Positions 1 through 8,236 are shown, numbered from the stretch's first letter. The stretch: DNA of 62,424 nucleotides from Bacillota bacterium (GCA_023386315.1 JAEWJZ010000002.1:1-62424), one strand, 5' to 3'. Numbers and translations: made by a program. The notes: a model not told the origin generated them from the sequence alone.

Positions 1-58
1 GGTGGAAGCATGGTAACATGTGTAGCTGACTGTCACTAATAGGTCGAGGGCTTAACCA
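1..58 (+). rRNA. 23S ribosomal RNA, 3' end (partial)
   Basis: The first ~58 bases match the conserved 3' terminus of bacterial 23S rRNA, including the 'ACTAATAGGTCGAGGGC' stretch just before the mature end. The gene runs in from outside the window. No 5S rRNA follows before tRNA-Gly, so 5S lies elsewhere in this operon or genome. The exact 3' end is approximate. Confidence 0.9.
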
Positions 59-149
59 GGTTGGTTTAGGTAAGAGGAAAGAACGGATGAAGATATATAA
101 CAATGTGTGGTTTTGAGGGTATATGCCCAGATAAAAGAATAGATGATAA

Positions 150-222
150 GCGCGAGTGGCTCAGTTGGTGGAGTACGACCTTGCCAAGGTCGGGGTCGCG
201 GGTTCGAGTCCCGTCTCGCGCT
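150..222 (+). tRNA. tRNA-Gly(GCC)
   Basis: A 73-nt cloverleaf with a 7-bp acceptor stem (GCGCGAG / CTCGCGC), a T-loop GTTCGAGTC and anticodon GCC at 183-185. The discriminator is U at 222 and CCA is not encoded. It lies ~90 nt after the 23S end and is probably processed from the rRNA transcript, since no separate strong promoter is visible. Confidence 0.95.
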
Positions 223-460
223 TTTGTGTTTACAAGGGTTTCCGGTTTTCGGGAATTCTTTTTTTGTATAAGTAATCTTAAATATCTGATTAACAAATCT
301 GACAATATGATAATTAAAAATCCACAAATTATTTAAGGTTCGTTTTTTTGCTGATCTCTGTGTGATAAATAATTTAGTAAATACGTGAACTATTATTCAT
401 TTACTCAATATTATATATTAAAAGCAATTTAGCTAAAAATGAATAAGGAGTAATTGTTAG

Positions 461-817
461 ATGGAATTAGATGCATTCGCCGCTGATTTTCCAGAATTAT
501 ATGAAATGTTAGATGAAACAGTTAGATCCACTATTGTGGCTAACAAGATGAACGGAGAAGAGTCTCTCAGGGATTGGGATAATATGATTGATAATTTTGT
601 TAGTAATTTCGATTATGACGATTATTATGGACAGGAGATCGGTGAGACTTCATCTCAACAGATACCGTTTGGTGGTTTTGGAGGCCGGGATGGCAGAGAT
701 AGGGATAGGGACAGAGATTGGTACAGACGCCGGCGCTGGCGCTTCCGTGACTTTAATTTAAGAGATATTATCAGACTTTTGTTTTTAAGACAATTGTTTG
801 ACCGGAACCGTTACTAA
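461..817 (+). CDS. Small hypothetical protein with acidic N-terminus and Arg/Asp-repeat, basic C-terminus
   Basis: Function not recognised. It encodes 118 residues after a good ribosome binding site (AAGGAG at 444-449). Residues 1-65 are strongly acidic (many D/E, a DYDDYYG stretch). A Gly-rich hinge follows (GGFGG, ~71-75), then an RDGRDRDRDRD repeat (~76-86), an RRRRWRFR patch, and an amphipathic tail rich in L, I, F and R. There is no signal peptide or membrane segment. The bipolar charge could suit RNA binding or self-assembly, for example as a spore-coat type structural protein; both are guesses. It sits between tRNA-Gly and a decayed copy of that tRNA's 3' end, so it may belong to a small integrated or remnant element. 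Confidence 0.7.
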   Translation: MELDAFAADFPELYEMLDETVRSTIVANKMNGEESLRDWDNMIDNFVSNFDYDDYYGQEIGETSSQQIPFGGFGGRDGRDRDRDRDWYRRRRWRFRDFNLRDIIRLLFLRQLFDRNRY

Positions 818-892
818 ACTCCGCCCTTAATGCTGCTCATTACTTTAGTGATGCAGCGTTATAATATAAAGGATTATCAGCATAGCAAAAAA

Positions 893-953
893 GGGTAGTC
901 ATTGTGAACCGACCCCAAAAAGTTAGACTCAAGTCGGTTCACAATGACTACCC
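893..953. repeat. Perfect 21-bp inverted repeat with IS3-family-end-like loop
   Basis: The left arm 893-913 (begins GGGTAGTC, ends ACCGAC) is an exact reverse complement of 933-953, with a 19-nt loop. The left side continues into CCCCAAAAAGTTAGAC (914-929 region). That string resembles terminal repeats of IS3-type insertion sequences as I remember them. A T-rich stretch follows on the right, so it could also act as a terminator. Whether it is an IS remnant, a small palindromic element or a terminator is not settled. Confidence 0.6.
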
Positions 954-972
954 TATTTGTTAAGGCAAAGTT

Positions 973-1000
973 GCAGGCTCGAGTCTTATATTGCGCTTTT
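973..1000 (+). pseudogene. Decayed tRNA-Gly 3' end (possible att-like direct repeat)
   Basis: Aligned without gaps to 198-225 of the upstream tRNA-Gly (T-arm plus 3' acceptor strand and following T-run), it matches at 21 of 28 positions. The T-loop core TCGAGTC and the terminal GCGCTTTT are kept. No 5' half is present. Such a fragment can mark an integrative element att site or a degraded tandem tRNA. Confidence 0.5.
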
Positions 1001-1213
1001 TTACTTGTCGAAAGGCTTTGATCATATGAGAGCTGATTTTTTTATTTCATGTATATAATATGGACTAAAAAAGGAAATAAGGTGTACATAGATTTCAGAA
1101 TGTGATAAAATGCGGATGGATGTATAAAAGTTAGAAGACAGAATATTCTACAGCAATAGTGGAAGTCTAAAGAGGAGCTAAGAGGATTGCCTGACGGAAG
1201 ATAAGGAGGGTGT

Positions 1214-1813
1214 ATGTTGAATCGTGTGATTACCATAAGCAGAGAGTTTGGAAGCGGCGGAAGAGAACTGGGTATGAGGCTGTCAGAGAAACTTGAGATT
1301 CCGTTTTACGACAAAGAATTAATTTCTTTAACTGCACAGGAGACTAATTTATCTGAAACAGAGTTTCTCAGTTATTATGAAAGTATTCCCGTTACAGAGC
1401 AATCATTGGAACCAACCATATATACTTCATTTTCTCCCCTGTATGAAGTCACCATATCTGACCAGGTGTTTCTGGCTCAGTCCAGAGTAATTAAAAGTCT
1501 GGCTGAACAGGGGCCCTGTATTATTGTTGGAAGGTGTGCGGACCGCGTTCTTGAAGACAGCATCAATCTGTTTGTATATGCAGGCATTGAGCATCGGATA
1601 GAACGAATTATTTCTTTAAATAAAGATCTGGATCCGGAATTAATAGAAAATAAGATTCGGGAGACGGATCGGAAGCGAAAAGATTATTACCAGTATTACA
1701 CAGGTTGTGAATGGGGAAAAGCTCAGAATTACCACCTTTGCCTGGACAGCGGCCTTGCAGGTATAGAAGCCTGCTATCAGGCTGTCCTGAGTTATTTACT
1801 GCATTGTAACTGA
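1214..1813 (+). CDS. Cytidylate kinase-like family protein
   Basis: The protein has 199 residues. It opens with ITISREFGSGGRELG, the P-loop-like signature of the cytidylate kinase-like family common in Clostridia. A YDKELISL segment follows, as in Cmk-related proteins. A second conserved block (IIVGRCADRVL, ~residues 98-108) resembles the 'VGRGADYIL' region. The family is presumed to phosphorylate a nucleotide or related substrate; the real substrate is unknown, and a true Cmk would normally be longer. It starts at ATG after GGAGGG and is followed 24 bp later by the L,D-transpeptidase, probably in one transcript that ends at the hairpin near 2453. Confidence 0.85.
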   Translation: MLNRVITISREFGSGGRELGMRLSEKLEIPFYDKELISLTAQETNLSETEFLSYYESIPVTEQSLEPTIYTSFSPLYEVTISDQVFLAQSRVIKSLAEQGPCIIVGRCADRVLEDSINLFVYAGIEHRIERIISLNKDLDPELIENKIRETDRKRKDYYQYYTGCEWGKAQNYHLCLDSGLAGIEACYQAVLSYLLHCN

Positions 1814-1837
1814 TTATAGTTTTAAAGGAGCAGAATT

Positions 1838-2449
1838 GTGAGTATAAAGATTCGTAATAAAAATAGATATTTTTTAGCAGCGTTGATGGCAATTATGATT
1901 GCAGTATTGGCAGGGACAACCTGTTATGCCAAGGAGGAAGCGGGACCGGGAGCGGATCTTAAGGCAGGTAATACAGCTTCTGTAAACGGTGTTTCCATAT
2001 ACGTCAGCAAGCGGACCAAAACTCTGTCTCTAAAGCAGAATGGAGTTTTAATCGGGGAGTATCCCGTTTCCATAGGTGCATCATCATCGGATGGAAACAA
2101 AAAGGTGGAAGGTGATATGAGGACTCCCAGCGGTCAGTTTTACGTCTGTACCAGAAATGATAAAAGTGTGGCTTATCTGGCACTTGGACTTTCTTATCCC
2201 GGTGTAGAAGACGCTAAGCGGGGGTTTGAAGAAGGAATCATTACACAGGAACAACGGGACCAGATTATCAATGCAAATTTAGCCGGACAGCAGCCACCAT
2301 GGGAAACTGCTCTTGGCGGAGCCATTGAGATCCATGGCTGCAGGGTTTCAGATGGAACAACACATGGATGTGTAGCGGTTGATAATACGGTGATGGACGT
2401 GCTGTGGAGCTACTGCAATCTGGGAGTTCCGGTCACAATAGGTCCATAA
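1838..2449 (+). CDS. L,D-transpeptidase (YkuD domain), secreted
   Basis: The protein has 203 residues with a GTG start after AAAGGAG. Residues ~10-31 form a signal peptide or anchor (FLAALMAIMIAVLAGTTCYA). The YkuD fold follows, with the motif HGCRVSDGTTHGC at ~167-179: the conserved His and the catalytic Cys of the (S/T)HGC signature. These enzymes form 3-3 peptidoglycan cross-links or attach proteins to the wall, acting outside the membrane. No wall-binding domain is present. It shares a probable transcript with the cytidylate-kinase-like gene. Confidence 0.9.
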   Translation: MSIKIRNKNRYFLAALMAIMIAVLAGTTCYAKEEAGPGADLKAGNTASVNGVSIYVSKRTKTLSLKQNGVLIGEYPVSIGASSSDGNKKVEGDMRTPSGQFYVCTRNDKSVAYLALGLSYPGVEDAKRGFEEGIITQEQRDQIINANLAGQQPPWETALGGAIEIHGCRVSDGTTHGCVAVDNTVMDVLWSYCNLGVPVTIGP

Positions 2450-2452
2450 ATG

Positions 2453-2494
2453 AAGTCCTCAAACTCGGTATATGCCGTTTTTGGGGACTTTTTT
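2453..2494 (+). terminator. Intrinsic terminator after the L,D-transpeptidase
   Basis: A two-part stem (AAGTCCTCAAA with TTTGGGGACTT, and inner CGG..CCG) is followed by TTTTTT. It starts directly after the stop codon at 2449. Confidence 0.85.
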
Positions 2495-2580
2495 AATGCC
2501 TGTCCTTGTAATATAAGAACCTTTGTACTATAATAACTAAGATTATACTTCATTAGAAAAAGACAGAGGTGGGAATGCCC

Positions 2581-3756
2581 ATGCAGTTTGCTAGAAGAAT
2601 GAACCATTTTGGAGAAGGAATCTTTTCTAAGCTTCTGGAAATGAAACGCCAGAAAGTGGAGAAGGGAGAACCGGTAATTGATTTAAGCGTGGGAGCACCA
2701 AACATTCCGCCGGCAAAACATATTACAGATGCTCTTTGTGAAGCGGCGGCTGATCCGGATAATTATATTTACGCCATCAATGATCAGAAAGAGTTAACAG
2801 AGGCTGTCGCTGTATGGTATCAAAGACGATATGGAGTGAAGCTTGATCCGTCATCGGAAATCTGCTCACTTCTTGGTTCACAGGAGGGACTGGCGCATAT
2901 AGCGTTGTCTATCGTTGACGAAGGAGACGTTGTTCTTGTCCCGGATCCATGTTATCCCGTGTTTGCAGATGGTCCATTACTGGCTGGGGCCAGTCTTTTT
3001 TACATGCCCCAGAGAAAAGAAAAGGATTATCTCATTGATTTTTCAGAGATACCAGAGGATATTGCTGTAAAAGCAAAATTTATGATAGTTTCTTATCCCA
3101 ATAATCCTACCACAGTCATGGCACCTGATAGTTTTTATGAAAAATTAATTGAATTTGCAAAAAAATATAACATAATTGTTTTACATGATAATGCTTATAG
3201 TGAACTGGTTTTTGACCAGCGTCAGTGCAAAAGCTTTTTGAGTTTTCCCGGTGCGAAAGAGGTTGGAGTGGAATTTAATTCTCTTTCCAAAACTTATGGA
3301 TTAGCAGGTGCAAGAATCGGCTTCTGCCTGGGAAACTCAGAAGTGGTGGGAAAAATAAAAACCCTGAAATCCAATATGGATTACGGCATGTTTCTCCCCG
3401 TTCAGAAAGCGGCGGTTGCAGCGATTACAGGAGATCAGACCTGTGTTGGGACAACCAGAGAGGCTTATGAGAAACGAAGAGATGCTTTGTGCGAACATAT
3501 GACCCGGATCGGGTGGAGGATGGAAAAACCCCAGGCAACCATGTTTGTATGGGCGGAGATTCCGGAGAAATTCCGGGATTCAGAGACATTTTGCAGAGAA
3601 CTTCTTGAAAAGTCAGGAGTACTGGTAACGCCTGGCAGCGCTTTTGGCCCTTTGGGTGAGGGATACGTAAGGCTTGCGTTGGTGCAGGATGAGGCAGTCC
3701 TCATACAGGCAGCTGATCAGGTGGATAAAAGCGGGATTCTGAGGTTTGACATATGA
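2581..3756 (+). CDS. Pyridoxal-phosphate aminotransferase, class I (DapL/MalY-like fold type I)
   Basis: About 391 residues. Family features are the N-terminal LSVGAPNIPPA substrate loop, the NNPTT segment, and the PLP-lysine motif SLSKTYGLAGAR with Lys237 as Schiff-base residue. A GVLVTPGSAFG block lies near the C-terminus. It resembles LL-diaminopimelate aminotransferase and related biosynthetic aminotransferases, but the amino acid substrate cannot be read from sequence. Upstream in-frame GTG (2569) and ATG (2575) codons lie inside or next to the AGAGGTGGG ribosome site, so ATG 2581 is the better start. It overlaps the next gene by 4 bp (ATGA), showing translational coupling. Confidence 0.88.
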   Translation: MQFARRMNHFGEGIFSKLLEMKRQKVEKGEPVIDLSVGAPNIPPAKHITDALCEAAADPDNYIYAINDQKELTEAVAVWYQRRYGVKLDPSSEICSLLGSQEGLAHIALSIVDEGDVVLVPDPCYPVFADGPLLAGASLFYMPQRKEKDYLIDFSEIPEDIAVKAKFMIVSYPNNPTTVMAPDSFYEKLIEFAKKYNIIVLHDNAYSELVFDQRQCKSFLSFPGAKEVGVEFNSLSKTYGLAGARIGFCLGNSEVVGKIKTLKSNMDYGMFLPVQKAAVAAITGDQTCVGTTREAYEKRRDALCEHMTRIGWRMEKPQATMFVWAEIPEKFRDSETFCRELLEKSGVLVTPGSAFGPLGEGYVRLALVQDEAVLIQAADQVDKSGILRFDI

Positions 3757-4202
3757 AAAAAAGATTGATCTGGACAGTGGCAGCCGCCATATATATTTTA
3801 TTTATTTACTCTAATTCGCTCAAAACGGCAGATTTATCATCAGCTGACAGCGGGCATGTTCTGGAGGCTTTAAAAAACATGTTTCTTTCCGTTGGGATTG
3901 AGAGCCGCTGGCTGACAGAACATCTAATCCGGAAGGCAGGACATTTCTCGGAATATACCCTGTTAGGAATGATTTTGTATCAATGTGTGAAGTCATACGA
4001 ATTTGGCATGGAGAGGCGCTTGTTTATTCATGGAGCGGCAGGTTTTTTAATTCCTTTTATTGATGAGACGATTCAGCTGTTTGTGGCAGGCAGATCAGGG
4101 CAGATCTCTGATGTGTGGCTGGATTGTTCAGGAGTGGCAGCCGGAACTGTGATTGCAGCACTCCTGTTTTTTGTATACGCAAAAGAATGGAGTAGAATAT
4201 GA
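3753..4202 (+). CDS. VanZ-like integral membrane protein
   Basis: The protein has 149 residues with hydrophobic segments at about 5-22, 65-85, 92-112 and 125-145. The pattern HLIRKAGHFSEYTLLG followed by DETIQLFVAGRSGQISDVWLD is typical of the VanZ-like family. VanZ itself gives low-level teicoplanin resistance; the role of most VanZ-like proteins is unknown, so resistance should not be assumed. It is embedded between the aminotransferase and truA with 4-bp overlaps on both sides, indicating a tight operon. Confidence 0.88.
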   Translation: MKKRLIWTVAAAIYILFIYSNSLKTADLSSADSGHVLEALKNMFLSVGIESRWLTEHLIRKAGHFSEYTLLGMILYQCVKSYEFGMERRLFIHGAAGFLIPFIDETIQLFVAGRSGQISDVWLDCSGVAAGTVIAALLFFVYAKEWSRI

Positions 4203-4942
4203 AAAATTATCGGATTGTAGTTGAATATGACGGAAGCCGCTATGATGGATGGCAGAAGCAGGGAAATACAGATCAGACAATACAGGGGAAGATAGAGCAG
4301 GTATTAGAGAGAATGTCAGAAAAAAGCATCGAAGTGCATGGATCAGGAAGAACAGATGCAGGGGTCCATGCCCTTAATCAGGTGGCTAATTTTCACATTG
4401 ACTCAGACAGGAAAGATCATGAGATAAAAGAATATTTAAATCACTATCTCCCTGAAGATATCAGAGTAAAGACACTGGAAGAAGTGCAGGAACGGTTCCA
4501 CAGCCGTTTGAATGCGGAGGAAAAGACGTATCTTTACCGCATTGAGATGGGGGAGAAGAAACAGGTATTTGACCGTAAATATATCTATGGGCTTCATAAG
4601 AAACTGGATATTAAGTCAATGGAACGGGCAGCGGCTTTTCTTTGCGGGGAACATGATTTTAAGAGCTTCTGTTCTAACCGGAAGATGAAAAAATCAACAG
4701 TAAGGAATTTAAAAAAAATAGAATTTGAGAAAGAGGACAGCAGGCTTTTCGTCCGTTTTACCGGGGATGGATTTCTCTATAATATGGTAAGAATTCTCAT
4801 GGGTACATTAATTGAAGTCGGACTGAAAGAACGCAGTCCGGAAGAAATGACTGACATACTGAACGCGCTGGACCGGAAAACGGCAGGTTATACAGTACCG
4901 CCGGAAGGCCTTTTTTTGGAAAATGTCAGGTATAAACTATAA
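4199..4942 (+). CDS. truA: tRNA pseudouridine(38-40) synthase TruA
   Basis: The protein has 247 residues, the usual length. The catalytic motif GSGRTDAGVHAL places the nucleophile at Asp53. The C-terminal part holds the typical FTGDGFLYNMVRILMGTLIEVG block. It converts uridines 38-40 of the tRNA anticodon arm to pseudouridine in the cytosol. The start codon overlaps the stop of the VanZ-like gene (ATGA). Confidence 0.97.
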   Translation: MKNYRIVVEYDGSRYDGWQKQGNTDQTIQGKIEQVLERMSEKSIEVHGSGRTDAGVHALNQVANFHIDSDRKDHEIKEYLNHYLPEDIRVKTLEEVQERFHSRLNAEEKTYLYRIEMGEKKQVFDRKYIYGLHKKLDIKSMERAAAFLCGEHDFKSFCSNRKMKKSTVRNLKKIEFEKEDSRLFVRFTGDGFLYNMVRILMGTLIEVGLKERSPEEMTDILNALDRKTAGYTVPPEGLFLENVRYKL

Positions 4943-4969
4943 AATCAATGGAATCAGGAAAGGAGAATT

Positions 4970-6148
4970 ATGACTGATTTTTTGGTTCGTATATTTGTGA
5001 AGGATTATAAAAATACGGAGGATACACATGTTCGGACCCGTTATGGGCTCATGGCGAGTGTTGTTGGAATCTGCTGTAATGTCCTTTTGTTTACCGCAAA
5101 GCTTTTAATGGGTCTGCTGATTAACAGTATTTCTGTTATGGCAGATGCCTTCAATAACTTATCTGATGCAGCGTCTTCCATTATAGGGTTTATTGGAGTG
5201 AAAATGGCTGGCAAGCCGGCAGATGAGGAGCATCCCTTCGGACATGGAAGAGTGGAATACATTGCAGCGTTTATTGTTGCATTTCTTGTTATTCAGGTAG
5301 GCTTTTCTTTGTTTAAAACTTCTGTGGATAAGATTCTGCATCCGGAGGAGATGTCCTTTCATGCCATATCTGTCTTCATACTTTTTTTATCTGTATTGGT
5401 GAAATTGTGGATGGCACTTTTTAACCGGACGCTTGGAAACCGGATACAGTCATCAGTTATGAAGGCGACTGCAGCGGATTCTATGGGAGATGTAATTACT
5501 ACCTCCTCTACAATCTTATCTGTTGTCATTTATGGTATCTGGGGATTAAATATTGATGGAATAGTAGGCGTGGTAGTTTCTGTGATCGTCATGTGGGCCG
5601 GTATCCGGATTGCCAAGGATACCCTGACTCCGTTAATCGGGGAACCCATCGATCCAAAGCTGTATCATGAGATCACTGAATTTGTGGAGGCTTATGAGGG
5701 AATTGTGGGCAGTCATGACCTGATCGTTCATAATTATGGACCAACCAGAAGTATGGCTTCCATTCATGCGGAGGTTCCCAATGATGTGAATGTGGAAGTA
5801 TCCCATGAGATCATTGACCGGATCGAACGGGAAGCATTGAAAAAGTTCGGCATATTCCTGGTTATTCATATGGATCCGGTGGAGACCAGGGATTCTAAAG
5901 TAATGGAATTTGGAAATATGGTGAAAAATGTGATTCAGCAGACAGATGAAAGAGTCACCTTTCATGATTTTAGAATGATAGAAGGAAAGGATCAGATCAA
6001 TCTGATTTTTGATCTGGTGGTTCCCAGGGAATATGACCGTAAAAAAAGGGAATGGCTAAAGGAAGAAATTACAAAAAAGGTAACTGAGATAGATGGACGC
6101 TGCTGTCTGGTCATAACTGCGGAAAGCGGTTTTGGTGTGGAAAAATAA
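4970..6148 (+). CDS. Cation diffusion facilitator (CDF) family metal transporter
   Basis: The protein has 392 residues with about six membrane helices in residues ~25-225. The metal-site helices are visible as MADAFNNLSDAAS (NxxxD instead of the HxxxD of zinc-type CDFs) and ATAADSMGDVITT (DxxxD). EHPFGHGRVEY lies between them. A cytoplasmic C-terminal dimer domain of ~170 residues follows, longer than usual. CDF proteins export divalent metals by proton antiport. The N/D ligand set is seen in manganese- or iron-type members, so Mn2+ export is plausible but inferred. The ATG follows AAAGGAG 27 bp after truA, so it is probably the last gene of that operon. Confidence 0.93.
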   Translation: MTDFLVRIFVKDYKNTEDTHVRTRYGLMASVVGICCNVLLFTAKLLMGLLINSISVMADAFNNLSDAASSIIGFIGVKMAGKPADEEHPFGHGRVEYIAAFIVAFLVIQVGFSLFKTSVDKILHPEEMSFHAISVFILFLSVLVKLWMALFNRTLGNRIQSSVMKATAADSMGDVITTSSTILSVVIYGIWGLNIDGIVGVVVSVIVMWAGIRIAKDTLTPLIGEPIDPKLYHEITEFVEAYEGIVGSHDLIVHNYGPTRSMASIHAEVPNDVNVEVSHEIIDRIEREALKKFGIFLVIHMDPVETRDSKVMEFGNMVKNVIQQTDERVTFHDFRMIEGKDQINLIFDLVVPREYDRKKREWLKEEITKKVTEIDGRCCLVITAESGFGVEK

Positions 6149-6224
6149 GGTAATAAAATATTTCCATTTTATGCAATAAGATGACAGAAATCAGCATTAA
6201 CCTAGTAGAAAGGAAATCGGATCC

Positions 6225-6803
6225 ATGCTGTTTATGGGATTGATGAGCTTTGGCGGAGTTGAAGATTACAGCCGGTTAAGCGACGAAGCACTTTTGAAAA
6301 AAGTGGCAGAGGGCGATCAGGAGGCTTTTCAACAATTATATCAGAATACAGACCGCACAATGTACAGTTTTATTCTGTCCATTATAAAGCACCCCCAGGA
6401 TGCGGAGGAAATCTTGCAGGAAGTTTATTTGAAAATCTGGACTTCTGCAAAGAGTTACAAATCCCAGGGGAAACCTTTGGCGTGGATGTTTACCATAGCA
6501 CGAAATTTATGCTATATGAAATTCCGTGAGCAGAAGCATGACTCGGACATTACGTTAGAAGACTTATCGGGAACGGAAACCGGAGAGGTTTGTTCAGAGA
6601 TAGAGATGGCAGCAGATAAGATGGTTTTGCTCGCTGCCTTGTCAATTTTAAAGGAAGAGGAGAGAGAAGTGGTTCTCCTTCATACTTCCGCAGGAATGAA
6701 GCACAGGGAAATAGCGGCAAGCTTAAAGATACCTCTGGCAACGGCACTGTCCAGGTATAACCGGGCTATGAAAAAACTGGAAAATTATTTAAGAGAGGAG
6801 TAG
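6225..6803 (+). CDS. ECF-type RNA polymerase sigma factor
   Basis: The protein has 192 residues. Region 2 (~30-95) carries DAEEILQEVYLKIW and GKPLAWMFTIARNLC, the core-binding and -10 recognition helices. Region 4 (~140-188) carries ALSILKEEEREVVLLH and a helix-turn-helix (MKHREIAASLKIPLATALSRYNRAMKKL; key residues E158, L165, R173 approximate). Region 3 is absent, as in the ECF group. It lies 8 bp upstream of a membrane protein that is its likely anti-sigma factor. The target promoters are unknown; autoregulation is common for this group but no promoter copy was verified here. Confidence 0.94.
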   Translation: MLFMGLMSFGGVEDYSRLSDEALLKKVAEGDQEAFQQLYQNTDRTMYSFILSIIKHPQDAEEILQEVYLKIWTSAKSYKSQGKPLAWMFTIARNLCYMKFREQKHDSDITLEDLSGTETGEVCSEIEMAADKMVLLAALSILKEEEREVVLLHTSAGMKHREIAASLKIPLATALSRYNRAMKKLENYLREE

Positions 6804-6811
6804 GCTTTGAT

Positions 6812-8236
6812 ATGGCTTTAGATAAACTCAGACAACTAAATAGACAACAGATCGAAGCCTGCTTAAAATCTGCTACTGATGATTTAATCCCCAATGTACT
6901 GGAACGGATTGATTTAAGCACTCCCCAGATTATGGAGAGCAGAGAATCAAGACCTTCATTCTTTAAAAGGCAGCGGGTGATTGCCGGGCTGATTGCAGCC
7001 TGCTTTTGCATGATTATGCTTGCGGGGGGAACTTACAGCTTTCAGAACAGCAGAGTGGATTCCGTCATTGGAATTGATGTAAATCCCAGTGTAGAGCTCT
7101 CTGTAAACAAGAAAAACCGGGTATTGAAAGCGGAAGCGGTCAATCAGGATGGGAAGACGATACTGCAGGATATGGATTTGGAAGGTGTGGATCTGAATGT
7201 GGCTGTCAACGCACTGATTGGATCCATGGTGACCCATGGCTTTCTTGATGATCTGGATAATGCGATTCTGGTTACCGTGTCCAATGACAGTATTAAAAAG
7301 GCGTCCAGCTTAAGATCTGCAGTGGTCAGTGATATCAGGACGACTCTGGAGGAAAAACGATTAAAAGCTGTGGTGTATGACCAGCAGGTCATAGAGGAAG
7401 ACGATGTAAAGCAGCTTGCCCGCCAGTACGATATATCTTATGGAAAAGCTTACTTCTTAAAAGAACTGATTGCTCAGAATTCTTCTCTTTCCATGGATGA
7501 TATGGAAGAACTGGCACCTCTTACCATGGAAGAAATTGCAAAGGTCATTGCAGAAAGGTCTTATGCTGTAGGGACCAAAACAAAGGTTTCGGAAGAAACA
7601 ACGGAGGAATCCCAGACCGTTCAGACCGCTGAGGAGACTACAACAAGGAAAGAGACAGAATCTGTCACAGAAACCGCTCCGGAATCAACAACGGCTGAAA
7701 CCCAGAGTCAGGTTCATACAGATGCACCAGGTACGCAGCCTCCGTCCTCAAGTGCGGAAACAACTACAGCAGCAACATCATCTGAGGATGTGGTTTCTAC
7801 AGATAAAATAAAGATCGATTACGTGGACTATGAGAACGGCCTTGTCATGGTTCACTTTAAAACAAAGGTCAAATGGAAAAATCCTACAGTTTCGGTAAAA
7901 GATGGAGATGGAAACACGTTCTCTTCAAAGATCGGAGATACGGATTCTGATTATTGTGAGATTAACGTAACCGGATTGGAGGGTGGTATGGAATATACCT
8001 TCGTAATTGGAGGAATATCACCTAAATCCGGAAAACAGACGACTGTAAAGGGAGTTTTTGAAACACCTGTAATCGGAGACGGCGAGGCTGACGATACAGA
8101 GTCAGAGGAAACAACAGAGCCGGATGAGACAAAACCGGCAGAGACGACAAGTCAGAAAGCTCCGGAAACAGAGACAACTACAGCAGAACAAAAGCCTGTG
8201 GAATCAGTAATTCAGGAAGGGCAGTCAGCACAATAA
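6812..8236 (+). CDS. Probable membrane anti-sigma factor with RsgI-like extracytoplasmic domain and FN3-like C-terminus
   Basis: The protein has 474 residues. Residues 1-54 are cytoplasmic and probably bind the sigma factor; they show neither a zinc-finger HxxxCxxC motif nor the usual RsgI N-terminal domain. One membrane helix lies at ~56-77. The outer segment starts with GIDVNPSVELSVNKKNRV, the conserved 'DxNPSxEL' core of RsgI proteins. In RsgI the Asn-Pro bond of this core is cleaved autocatalytically; here it would be Asn91-Pro92. Thr/Glu/Ser-rich linkers (~260-330 and ~425-474) flank a ~95-residue beta-rich domain resembling fibronectin type III (~332-422). The gene directly follows the sigma gene after AGAGGAG. 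Confidence 0.82.
   Translation: MALDKLRQLNRQQIEACLKSATDDLIPNVLERIDLSTPQIMESRESRPSFFKRQRVIAGLIAACFCMIMLAGGTYSFQNSRVDSVIGIDVNPSVELSVNKKNRVLKAEAVNQDGKTILQDMDLEGVDLNVAVNALIGSMVTHGFLDDLDNAILVTVSNDSIKKASSLRSAVVSDIRTTLEEKRLKAVVYDQQVIEEDDVKQLARQYDISYGKAYFLKELIAQNSSLSMDDMEELAPLTMEEIAKVIAERSYAVGTKTKVSEETTEESQTVQTAEETTTRKETESVTETAPESTTAETQSQVHTDAPGTQPPSSSAETTTAATSSEDVVSTDKIKIDYVDYENGLVMVHFKTKVKWKNPTVSVKDGDGNTFSSKIGDTDSDYCEINVTGLEGGMEYTFVIGGISPKSGKQTTVKGVFETPVIGDGEADDTESEETTEPDETKPAETTSQKAPETETTTAEQKPVESVIQEGQSAQ

Larger units (their letters stand above)
818..1213. other. 396-bp intergenic region with long hairpin, IS-end-like loop and decayed tRNA-Gly 3' end
   Basis: No gene is supported here. The region holds a 21-bp perfect inverted repeat (893-913 / 933-953), a 28-nt segment resembling the 3' end of tRNA-Gly (973-1000), and about 200 bp of AT-rich leader before the next gene, which starts after a strong AAGGAGGG site at 1204-1211. 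Confidence 0.7.
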
